A DNA stretch of 5,959 nt, taken from positions 1-5,959 of the forward strand of contig CAMCBY010000277.1 of assembly GCA_945873015.1 (NCBI GenBank). The letters are read 5' to 3'. The notes beneath the pieces are model-generated. The model did not search any database. It worked only from the letters and a program-made list of their open reading frames with translations, and had not been told where the DNA came from. Source of the stretch: Klebsiella pneumoniae. Lineage in GTDB: Bacteria; Pseudomonadota; Gammaproteobacteria; Ga0077536. Of this stretch, positions 1 through 5,879 are shown in pieces (the stretch's first letter is position 1; every line of letters begins with the position of its first letter). The translations under genes and the position numbers were made by a program.

Positions 1-1568
1 CGCTTTATATGCTCGGCGTGGTCGTCGGCGCGACCACCGTCCTCATTCAGTACAACACGCCGCCAGCCTATCGCCACACGCGCGGCATGCTGCGCCTGTC
101 AGCGGCCATGACCACACAGGCGGTGCCGTTGATGCTGCTCGCGTTTGTATTGTTCCCACGTATCCCCGGCCCTTTGTGGGGCCTGCCGCAGGACGCCTTT
201 GACGCCGTCACGGGTTTGAGCGACACCATGACGATAGGCGAGATCACGCGTCTCGGCATGTCCAACGAAATCGCCTTTCGTGTGCAGTTCCACGGCGCGG
301 AACCCCGCGCCCGCGCACGCTACTGGCGCGGGCCGGTGTTATGGCACAGTGATGGTCGCACCTGGAGCGCCGCGGCGTTCGCGGACGGTCCGACGCCGGT
401 GGAACAGCGCGGCGAGCGTTATTTCTATACCGTCACCCTCGAACCGCACCGCAAACGCTGGCTGCTCGGTCTCGACGTCGTCACCGGCAAGTCCAGCGGC
501 GTGATTCAAACGGCGGACTACGCGCTGAAAACGCGCCTGCCGGTGCGCAAGCGCATGCGCTACGACCTCGACTCGGCGGTCGAATATCGCATGCTCGCAT
601 TGAGCGCAGCTGAGCGTGCCGCCGCCTTGGAACTGCCGCGCGGTCACCATCCGCGTGCGCGTGCGCTGGCCGAACAATGGCGTGCCGAGAACGCCAATGC
701 GGATACCATCATCGAGCGCTCGCTGGCTTTCTACCGTGCCGAGAAATTTTCCTACTCCCTCACCCCACCGGCCTTGCCCGGCGACTCGGTAGACGATTTC
801 CTGTTCACCACCCATGAAGGTTTCTGCGAACACTTTGCGGCGAGCTTCGTGGTGTTGATGCGTGCCGCCGGCATTCCGGCGCGGGTGGTGACCGGCTATC
901 AAGGCGGCGAATACAACGAAGTGGGCGAATATATGGTCATCCGCCAGCGTGATGCGCATGCCTGGGCGGAGGTCTATCTGGACGGGCGTGGCTGGGTGCG
1001 GGTCGACCCCACCGCGACGGTCGCACCCAACCGCGTGTCGCTCGGTTTCGCCGATGCCAGCCCGCGCGGCGCACCCAGCGCCGGCTTCGCGCGTGACGCC
1101 CTGAGTGGCCGTCTGTGGACGCGCCTGCGCGATTCTTTTGACGCCATCACCTATGGCTGGAACCAGTGGGTGCTGGGCTATACCACCACCCAGCAGAAGA
1201 GTCTGTTCGAGCAGTTCGGTTTCAAGGACATCAACTACGGTTCGCTGGTGATTGGGCTGACTGTGGCGCTGGCCCTGGTGACGAGCGCGCTGGGGGTCCT
1301 GTTGTGGCGCGCCGCGCGCGTGCCGCGCGATCCTCTGAGCGCCGCCTACGCGGCGTTCTGCGCCAAACTCGCGCGCATCGGTTTTACACGCGGCGCAAGC
1401 GAGCCGCCGCTGGCGTTCGCCGACAGAGTGAGCCGCATGCGGGGCGATCTCGCCGCCGAAGTGCGCACCATCACGCGCCTCTATGGGCAGTTACGCTACG
1501 GACGCGGCGGCGTCGATGCGCAGGTCCTGCGTCGCCGGGTGAAAAACTTCAAACCCCGCCCGTTGTAG
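1..1568 (+). CDS. tgpA: TgpA-like transglutaminase membrane protein (5' partial)
   Basis: Large membrane protein with a periplasmic transglutaminase-like domain (DUF3488 / transglutaminase core / DUF4129 architecture). The frame is open to the window edge and the first ATG, at 9, is internal, so the start is missing. TgpA proteins are about 660-680 aa and 519 are visible from that ATG, so roughly 150 residues with several membrane helices are lost. Counting from the ATG at 9: a membrane helix at about 36-50 ends in FPRIPGPLWGLP, typical of this family; a periplasmic part spans about 60-410; the transglutaminase core carries the Cys-His-Asp triad as Cys273 (EGFCEHFA), His317 (DAHAWAEV) and Asp333 (VRVDPTA); a membrane helix lies at about 411-434; a cytoplasmic DUF4129-like tail follows. 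In relatives the gene usually follows a MoxR ATPase and a DUF58 gene, which may lie upstream. The TAG stop falls inside the left arm of the REP doublet. The natural substrate of the family is not well defined. Family assignment is firm; the symbol is by similarity to the Pseudomonas protein. Confidence 0.9.
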   Translation, partial: LYMLGVVVGATTVLIQYNTPPAYRHTRGMLRLSAAMTTQAVPLMLLAFVLFPRIPGPLWGLPQDAFDAVTGLSDTMTIGEITRLGMSNEIAFRVQFHGAEPRARARYWRGPVLWHSDGRTWSAAAFADGPTPVEQRGERYFYTVTLEPHRKRWLLGLDVVTGKSSGVIQTADYALKTRLPVRKRMRYDLDSAVEYRMLALSAAERAAALELPRGHHPRARALAEQWRAENANADTIIERSLAFYRAEKFSYSLTPPALPGDSVDDFLFTTHEGFCEHFAASFVVLMRAAGIPARVVTGYQGGEYNEVGEYMVIRQRDAHAWAEVYLDGRGWVRVDPTATVAPNRVSLGFADASPRGAPSAGFARDALSGRLWTRLRDSFDAITYGWNQWVLGYTTTQQKSLFEQFGFKDINYGSLVIGLTVALALVTSALGVLLWRAARVPRDPLSAAYAAFCAKLARIGFTRGASEPPLAFADRVSRMRGDLAAEVRTITRLYGQLRYGRGGVDAQVLRRRVKNFKPRPL

Positions 1569-1649
1569 GTGCGAATTCATTCGCACATTCATGGGGTGGC
1601 GCGGCGGCGGGGGGTGATTTTCTAATGTGCGAATGAATTCGCACCTACA
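1564..1649. repeat. REP doublet (REPIN-like): two perfect 26-bp inverted arms
   Basis: Left arm 1564-1589 and right arm 1624-1649 are exact reverse complements over 26 bases, separated by 34 bp (1590-1623). Each arm is itself a small hairpin: GTGCGAA, loop TTCA, TTCGCAC, at 1569-1586 on + and at 1644-1627 on -. Each hairpin is preceded by the tetranucleotide GTAG (1565-1568 on +; 1648-1645 on -). A GTAG-type tetranucleotide next to an imperfect palindrome is the hallmark of REP elements mobilised by REP-associated tyrosine transposases (RAYT, IS200/IS605-related), and a head-to-head pair is the REPIN/BIME arrangement. No transposase is encoded here. The element fills the junction of two convergent genes, a typical REP location, and its RNA would form a strong stem in either direction, so it may stabilise transcript ends. 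No T-tract supports calling it an intrinsic terminator. Confidence 0.85.
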
Positions 1650-3388
1650 GGAAGATCCTCAAAGCCCGCCGAATAAAGCCGTGCGTAGGCACCGGCGGCG
1701 GCCAGCAATTGAGCGTGGGTGCCGCTCTCGACTATCCGGCCGCCATCCAGCACCACAATACGGTCGGCCTGTTCGATGGTTGAAAGGCGATGCGCGACGA
1801 TAAGGCTGGTACGGCCGCGCCGCACCGTGTTCAAAGCGTCCTGCACCAGGCGCTCGGCTTCGTTATCGAGCGCGGCGGTCGCTTCATCGAGGATCAGGAT
1901 CGGCGCGTCCTTTAACAGCGCCCGCGCAATCGCCACACGCTGGCGCTGGCCGCCGGACAAACGCACACCGTTCTCGCCAATCAAGGTATCGAGCTTGAGC
2001 GGCAGACCGTCGGTAAAAGCGCTGACCTGGGCTTCGGCGGCGACCCGCTCAACCTCGGCGCGCTCGACCGTGCGCAGGGCGCCATAGGCGATGTTGTTAT
2101 AGATGGTGTCGTTGAACAGCACGATGTGCTGACCGACGTAGGCAATATGGCGGCGCAGACTGGCTAGTGTGTAATCCTCGACCGGCAGGCCATCGACCAG
2201 CAGGCGGCCGCTGCAGAGCGGATAAAAACGCGGCACCAGATTGACCAGCGAAGTCTTGCCGCCTCCCGAGCGACCGACCAGTGCGACGGTCTCGCCAGCG
2301 CCGATATCGAGGTTGATGTCGTCCAGCGCTGTGCGCTCGCCGTAGCGCAGGGTCACATGTTCAAACTTTATCTCGCCGCGCAGCCGGGTCTCGGCGCGCC
2401 CCTGGTCGACCTCGGGTTCGACATCCACCAGCGCGAATATGGAATCGGCCGCGGCCAGCCCGCGCTGCAGGAATTCATTGACCCCGGCCAACCTTTTGGT
2501 CGGCGGCAGGACCAGCGCGGTGGCGGTGACGAAGGCAATGAAGTCACCGCGGGTCATGGTGCCGTCGGCCGCGGCATTGACCGCCAGGATCACCATCAAT
2601 GCGATGCCGAAAGACACACACAACTGGATCAGCGGCACGATGGTCGCGCTCGATCCCACCACCTTCATATGGAATTTTCGCGCGTCATTGATGGCGCGAT
2701 CAAAACGTTGTGTCTCGTAGGCGTAACCGTCAAACACCTTGATCTCGCGGTGACCGCGCACCGCTTCCTCAGTGACCTGGTTGATGGCGCCGACCGACTC
2801 CTGCAGGCGGCGGCTCATCTGGCGCATGCGCTGCGAGGCGCGCCGCACGATGATGGCTATCGGCGCCGCGAACAGCACCAGCAGCAAGGCCAGGTGCCAG
2901 TTGAGGTAGAACAGGTAACCCAACAACACCGTGATGATGGCGGTGTCCTTGATCAGCACTTCGATGACGCGGGTCGCGGCCTGCGCGACCTGGGTCACGT
3001 CAAAGGTGAATTTCGAGATCAGTTCGCCGCTGGAACGACTGTCGAAAAAACTTGCCGGCAGGCGCACCAGCGTCTTGAACATCGCCATGCGCAAGTCGGC
3101 GATAGTGCGCTGGGCCACCCACTGCAGAGCAAACATGTCGATGTAGTTGAGCAGACCGCGGAGTGCAAACAGTCCCACCAGAAACCCGCCGGTGGCATAT
3201 ACATTGCGCCCGTGGACAATATCGAAGTCTTTGTCGATCAGCGGTTTGAGCAGCGCCGGCAGCATCCACTCGGTGGCTGCCAGGGCGATCATCGCGGCCA
3301 CCGCATAACCGAACTGGCGCCAGTAGGGGCGCACGAAGCCAAGTAGTCTGTGGTAGATTTCGCGGTCCGCGATGGTCCTCTGGCGCAT
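1622..3388 (-). CDS. msbA: Lipid A export ABC transporter, permease/ATP-binding protein MsbA
   Basis: Half-size ABC exporter (588 aa; E. coli MsbA is 582) that, as a homodimer in the inner membrane, flips lipid A-core from the cytoplasmic to the periplasmic leaflet. The N-terminal six-helix domain has hydrophobic segments at about 25-45, 66-84, 145-163, 164-182, 248-270 and 282-296. The nucleotide-binding domain has Walker A GRSGGGKTS (372-380), Q-loop Gln420, signature LSGGQRQR (478-485), Walker B ILILDE with catalytic Glu502, and H-loop His533 (AHRLST). The stretch LFNDTIYNNIAYG after the Q-loop is very MsbA-like. The ATG at 3388 is chosen because it gives the same N-terminal length as E. 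coli MsbA; an ATG at 3412 would add eight residues, and neither has a strong ribosome site. The frame stays open far upstream, antisense to cbbP, but that part resembles nothing. The last eight residues, VGANSFAH, are encoded by the REP arm. The usual partner lpxK is not adjacent. A different lipid exporter of the same subfamily is the main alternative. Confidence 0.92.
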   Translation of the reverse strand: MRQRTIADREIYHRLLGFVRPYWRQFGYAVAAMIALAATEWMLPALLKPLIDKDFDIVHGRNVYATGGFLVGLFALRGLLNYIDMFALQWVAQRTIADLRMAMFKTLVRLPASFFDSRSSGELISKFTFDVTQVAQAATRVIEVLIKDTAIITVLLGYLFYLNWHLALLLVLFAAPIAIIVRRASQRMRQMSRRLQESVGAINQVTEEAVRGHREIKVFDGYAYETQRFDRAINDARKFHMKVVGSSATIVPLIQLCVSFGIALMVILAVNAAADGTMTRGDFIAFVTATALVLPPTKRLAGVNEFLQRGLAAADSIFALVDVEPEVDQGRAETRLRGEIKFEHVTLRYGERTALDDINLDIGAGETVALVGRSGGGKTSLVNLVPRFYPLCSGRLLVDGLPVEDYTLASLRRHIAYVGQHIVLFNDTIYNNIAYGALRTVERAEVERVAAEAQVSAFTDGLPLKLDTLIGENGVRLSGGQRQRVAIARALLKDAPILILDEATAALDNEAERLVQDALNTVRRGRTSLIVAHRLSTIEQADRIVVLDGGRIVESGTHAQLLAAAGAYARLYSAGFEDLPVGANSFAH

Positions 3389-3517
3389 CGTGCTAGTGTG
3401 CCCGCCAAGCATTTTTTTTGCATCCGCACCCAAGGCCATGGCCAACGGTGGCTGGCCGTCGGTCTTGCCCCTACAATACTGACGAGCCTGCATTTCGAAC
3501 GATATACAAGACAGCCC
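3389..3517. promoter_or_regulatory. Divergent msbA/cbbP intergenic region with candidate cbbP -10 box
   Basis: This 129-bp gap separates two divergent genes, so promoters for both should lie in or near it. On the + strand TACAAT at 3472-3477 matches the sigma-70 -10 consensus at 5 of 6 bases and would give a cbbP leader of about 35 nt; no good -35 box is seen at the right distance. A perfect 10-bp palindrome GGCCATGGCC lies at 3434-3443, and a T8 run at 3412-3419 sits just outside the alternative msbA start. I see no clear msbA promoter and no convincing CbbR site. The promoter call is tentative. Confidence 0.3.
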
Positions 3518-4411
3518 ATGTCCGAACTGCATCCCATCGTAGCCGTGACCGGCTCGTCCGGCGCCGGCACCAGCAGCGTCAAGACTGCCTTTGAGCGCAT
3601 CTTTCAGCGCGAAGGCCTCAATCCGGCCGTGATTGAGGGCGACAGTTTCCATCGTTATGACCGCAAGCAGATGGAATGGGAGGTCGAAAAGGCCGCCCTG
3701 CAAGGCAAGACTCTTACCCACTTCGGCCCCGACGGTAATCTGCTCGACGAGCTCGAGACCTTGTTCCGCACCTATGGCGAGAATGGCCTCGGCAAGCGCC
3801 GTTACTACGTACATACCAGCAAAGAATCGCGGCGTCTGGACAGCAAACCCGGCACCTTTACCGAATGGCAGCCATTGCCGCGCGAGACCGATCTGCTGTT
3901 TTACGAGGGCCTGCACGGCGGCTTCGTCGATGATGCGGCCAATATCGCGCGCTTCGTCGACCTCTTGATCGGGGTCGTGCCGATCATCAATCTCGAATGG
4001 ATCCAGAAGATTCACCGCGACCGCGCGGTGCGGGGTTATTCGGCTGAGGCCGCCACCCAGATGATCCTGCGGCGCATGCCCGATTACGTGCACTACATCT
4101 GTCCGCAGTTCTCGCGCACCGACGTCAACTTTCAGCGCGTGCCGACCATCGATACCTCCAACCCCTTCACCGCCAGTGAGATTCCGTCCAACGACGAGAG
4201 CATGGTGGTAGTGAAGATTGCCAACCGGCGCAAGATCAACCCGGATTATCGCTACCTGCTGGAAATGCTGCAGGGCTCGTTCATGTCGCGTCCGGATACC
4301 ATCGTGGTGCCCGCCGGCAAGATGGTGTTTGCGATGGAGTTGCTGCTCAACCCGGTCATTGAACGCATGATGGAGCGCCGCGATCATGCGGTGAAACAAA
4401 GCGCGGCCTGA
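3518..4411 (+). CDS. cbbP: Phosphoribulokinase, bacterial class I
   Basis: Cytoplasmic enzyme that phosphorylates ribulose 5-phosphate with ATP to ribulose 1,5-bisphosphate, the CO2 acceptor of the Calvin-Benson-Bassham cycle. The 297-aa length matches class I (octameric) bacterial enzymes of about 290 aa. The P-loop is GSSGAGTS (12-19), with Thr where most kinases have Lys, typical of this family. GDSFHRYDR (41-49) carries the catalytic-base Asp42 plus His45 and Arg49; Glu130 lies in FYEGLHGG; Lys164, Arg167 and Arg172 in EWIQKIHRDRAVRGYS correspond to the substrate and catalytic residues of the Rhodobacter enzyme. QFSRTDVNFQRVPTIDTSNP (198-217) is a family signature. The start at 3518 is fixed by MSELHPIVAVTG, which aligns with family N-termini; no clear Shine-Dalgarno precedes it. 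The KIHRDRA-RGY form resembles autotroph enzymes more than the E. coli PrkB homologue. Known class I enzymes are activated by NADH and inhibited by AMP. No other Calvin-cycle gene is in the window, so the physiological role is inferred. Confidence 0.93.
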   Translation: MSELHPIVAVTGSSGAGTSSVKTAFERIFQREGLNPAVIEGDSFHRYDRKQMEWEVEKAALQGKTLTHFGPDGNLLDELETLFRTYGENGLGKRRYYVHTSKESRRLDSKPGTFTEWQPLPRETDLLFYEGLHGGFVDDAANIARFVDLLIGVVPIINLEWIQKIHRDRAVRGYSAEAATQMILRRMPDYVHYICPQFSRTDVNFQRVPTIDTSNPFTASEIPSNDESMVVVKIANRRKINPDYRYLLEMLQGSFMSRPDTIVVPAGKMVFAMELLLNPVIERMMERRDHAVKQSAA

Positions 4412-4433
4412 AGGGCGCGAAGGACGCAAGCGG

Positions 4434-4452
4434 CGGCGCCGACACAGCGCCG
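4434..4452 (+). other. Short GC hairpin in the cbbP-parA gap
   Basis: CGGCGC (4434-4439) and GCGCCG (4447-4452) form a perfect 6-bp stem with a 7-nt loop, 22 bases after the cbbP stop. No T-tract follows, so it does not look like an intrinsic terminator. It could pause polymerase or protect the 3' end of the cbbP message while some transcripts continue into parA. In such GC-rich DNA a 6-bp stem can also be chance. Confidence 0.3.
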
Positions 4453-4480
4453 GCCAGTGAAACTCGACAGGAAAACCCTT

Positions 4481-4487
4481 AAGGGGG
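4481..4487 (+). promoter_or_regulatory. Ribosome binding site of the parA-like gene, inside a palindrome
   Basis: AAGGGGG ends six bases before the ATG at 4494 and is the best Shine-Dalgarno in the window, which fixes that start. It is the right half of the perfect 10-bp palindrome CCCTTAAGGG (4476-4485), so the site may be partly masked or may double as a protein-binding site. No obvious promoter lies in the 82-bp gap, which fits co-transcription with cbbP. Confidence 0.6.
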
Positions 4488-4493
4488 CTCGCG

Positions 4494-5153
4494 ATGCGCG
4501 CGATAGTGGTGCTCAACGCCAAAGGTGGCAGCGGCAAGACGACGGTGGCGACCAATCTCGCCGGGTATTACGCCGCCGCGGGCGCCAAGGTGGTGCTGGC
4601 GGACTATGACCCGCAAGGTTCCAGCGTGGACTGGTTGCGACAGCGCAGCGCCACGGCAGCGAAAATCGGCGCAGTCGATGCCGCTAACGGCCCCCTGCGC
4701 GTGCCGCGCAGTACCGACATCGTGATCATGGACGCGCCCGCCGGTACGCATGGCGATACCCTCGCCGCGCTGCTGCGCAAGGCTCAGACCGCCATCGTGC
4801 CCGTGGTGCCGTCACCGGTGGATATCCGTGCCGCGCAGCGTTTTTTTGGCGAACTGCGCGAAGTGCGACCGCTGGTCGAGAACGACGTGAAGATCTGTAC
4901 CGTGGCGAGCCGCGTGCGCGACGGCGCCCGCACTTCGGACGACCTCGAGGACTTCCTCATGGATCAGAAGCTGCCCTCGGGTCGCCGCTTCCCGTTCCTG
5001 ACCTGGCTGCGCCAGAGCACGGCATATCTCAAGGCCGCCGAAAAGGGCCTGTCGATCTTCGAACTGCCCCCCTCGGCGAGTGCCGTAGACCGCGAATATT
5101 GGGTGCCGCTGTTGAAGTGGCTGGCGAGTCCGCGCAGCCTGCCGGAGGCCTGA
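4494..5153 (+). CDS. Solitary ParA/MinD-family ATPase
   Basis: A 219-aa deviant-Walker ATPase of the ParA/MinD superfamily (COG1192-like). Such proteins dimerise with ATP, usually bind DNA or membrane, and position a cargo: plasmid, chromosome, chemoreceptor cluster, carboxysome or secretion machine. The deviant Walker A is KGGSGKTT (10-17), with signature Lys10 and catalytic Lys15. The Walker A' region is LADYDPQGSS (35-44) with Asp37 and Asp39, and Walker B is IVIMDAPAG (76-84) with Asp80. The C-terminal part LRQSTAYLKAAEKGLSIFEL (172-191) has the usual family ending. No N-terminal helix-turn-helix domain is present, so this is the short type and not a P1 ParA-like autoregulator. No ParB, MinE or McdB-like partner is encoded beside it; the next gene is a GST. 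Its cargo therefore cannot be read from the context. Proximity to phosphoribulokinase makes a carboxysome-positioning (McdA-like) role thinkable, but no carboxysome gene supports it. The family call is firm and the function unknown. Confidence 0.88.
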   Translation: MRAIVVLNAKGGSGKTTVATNLAGYYAAAGAKVVLADYDPQGSSVDWLRQRSATAAKIGAVDAANGPLRVPRSTDIVIMDAPAGTHGDTLAALLRKAQTAIVPVVPSPVDIRAAQRFFGELREVRPLVENDVKICTVASRVRDGARTSDDLEDFLMDQKLPSGRRFPFLTWLRQSTAYLKAAEKGLSIFELPPSASAVDREYWVPLLKWLASPRSLPEA

Positions 5154-5208
5154 TCGTCGCCTGCGCAGGGGCGCGACGGTGATCGTCTGAGAGGGGCTGT
5201 TTTATTTT
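5153..5208 (+). terminator. Possible weak terminator after the parA-like gene
   Basis: CGTCGC (5155-5160) pairs with GCGACG (5173-5178), extendable by a GU and an AU pair to 5153/5180. GACG (5175-5178) can instead pair with CGTC (5184-5187). The T-rich stretch TTTTATTTT (5200-5208) follows 12 bases after the second stem. The distance is too long for a textbook intrinsic terminator, and the T-rich stretch may instead belong to the GST promoter. Termination between parA and gst is plausible but unproven. Confidence 0.3.
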
Positions 5209-5230
5209 GTACGTTCTAGTACATAATTAA
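5201..5230 (+). promoter_or_regulatory. Candidate operator palindrome and -10 box of the GST gene
   Basis: An AT-rich 30-bp imperfect palindrome stands out in GC-rich surroundings: TTTATTTTGTAC, six central bases, GTACATAATTAA, with 10 of 12 outer pairs matching and a perfect core TGTAC-N6-GTACA at 5208-5223. CATAAT at 5222-5227 matches the sigma-70 -10 consensus at 5 of 6 bases and would give a leader of about 22 nt holding the GAGG ribosome site (5245-5248). The -35 region is poor (T-rich sequence around 5198-5205). The palindrome would cover the spacer and -10, the classic place for a dimeric repressor of TetR or MarR type. No regulator gene is in the window. The palindrome is directly visible; its function is inferred. 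Confidence 0.5.
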
Positions 5231-5255
5231 ACCACCCCATCACCGAGGCACTCCC

Positions 5256-5879
5256 ATGCAACTCTTTTTTTCGCCTTTTGCCTGCTCGCTCGCCAGCCAC
5301 ATCACCGCCCGTGAGGCCGGTCTCAGCATCGATTTGATTGCGGTGACCCTGGCCACCAAACGCACCGCCGACGGCGGCGATTTTCTTGCCATCGCGCCCA
5401 AAGGCCAGGTGCCGGCGCTGCGTATCGAAGGCGGCGCGGTATTGACCGAAGGCCCGTCCGTACTGCAATACCTGGCCGATGCCGCGCCGGCTTCGGGCCT
5501 GCTGCCCGCCGTCGGTAGTGAGGAACGTTACCGCGTGGTCGAGTGGGTCAATTACGTTGGCACCGAGGTCCACAAGCTGTGTTTCTACCTCATGTTCGCG
5601 CCGGATTCGCCGGCCGAGGCCAAAGCCTGGGGCCGCGCTCTGCTGGACAAAAAACTGGCCTATATCAACGGCCAGTTGGCCGGGCGCCCGTTCGTGGTGG
5701 GTGAACGCTTCACGATTGCCGACGCTTATCTGACCTGGGCGTTGACCCTGTGCCAGAAGATTGGCGTCAGTCTCGATGGGCTTGCCGCCATCGGCGCCTA
5801 TCTGACTGCGATGCACGCCCGGCCCGCCGTGCAGGCCGCCATCGCGGCAGAAGCCGCCGCCGCCGCGCAGGCGTCTTGA
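5256..5879 (+). CDS. gstA: Beta-class glutathione S-transferase
   Basis: Cytoplasmic enzyme that conjugates glutathione to electrophiles and helps against oxidative and chemical stress. Its 207 aa are close to the 201 of E. coli GstA, with which it shares long stretches such as ACSLASHIT, PKGQVPAL and RFTIADAYL. The N-terminal thioredoxin-like domain (1-80) has the beta-class Cys10, the cis-proline Pro53 (QVPAL) and glutathione-contact residues Glu65 and Ser68 (LTEGPS). The all-helical C-terminal domain (about 88-197) has the second beta-class catalytic residue, His106 (TEVHK). The extra length is an Ala-rich tail (about 194-205) of low complexity. The start at 5256 is supported by GAGG at 5245-5248 with a 7-base spacer and by alignment of MQLFFSPFACS with family N-termini. 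The gene probably has its own promoter and operator just upstream and a terminator overlapping its stop codon, making it a single-gene unit. The physiological substrate cannot be deduced. Confidence 0.94.
   Translation: MQLFFSPFACSLASHITAREAGLSIDLIAVTLATKRTADGGDFLAIAPKGQVPALRIEGGAVLTEGPSVLQYLADAAPASGLLPAVGSEERYRVVEWVNYVGTEVHKLCFYLMFAPDSPAEAKAWGRALLDKKLAYINGQLAGRPFVVGERFTIADAYLTWALTLCQKIGVSLDGLAAIGAYLTAMHARPAVQAAIAAEAAAAAQAS

Noticed and set aside
339..959. 206-aa open frame on - opposite the tgpA-like gene
   Set aside because: Antisense to the transglutaminase domain containing the catalytic Cys; its composition is that of a shadow frame.
1564..1649. CRISPR repeat or IS terminal inverted repeats
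   Set aside because: Only two copies in inverted orientation with a 34-bp spacer and no transposase; the GTAG-plus-hairpin pattern fits REP better.
2357..3346. 329-aa open frame on + opposite msbA
   Set aside because: Entirely antisense to a well-supported ABC transporter, of His/Gln/Arg-rich shadow composition, with no domain and no independent start signal.
3350..3517. Upstream in-frame ATG for phosphoribulokinase giving 56 extra residues
   Set aside because: The extra part overlaps the msbA start and matches no phosphoribulokinase; the family N-terminus begins exactly at 3518.
3413..4555. Long open upstream extension of the msbA reading frame (an added 380 or so residues), which would make a 977-aa protein
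   Set aside because: It is antisense to cbbP and the start of the ParA gene, both with clear family motifs, and its translation resembles no domain. Long antisense frames are common in GC-rich DNA.
5265..5271. T7 run in the first codons of gstA (and a similar T7 at 4841-4847 in the parA-like gene) as a possible phase-variation tract
   Set aside because: The runs are short, explained by Phe-Phe codons, and both reading frames are intact; there is no sign of slippage.
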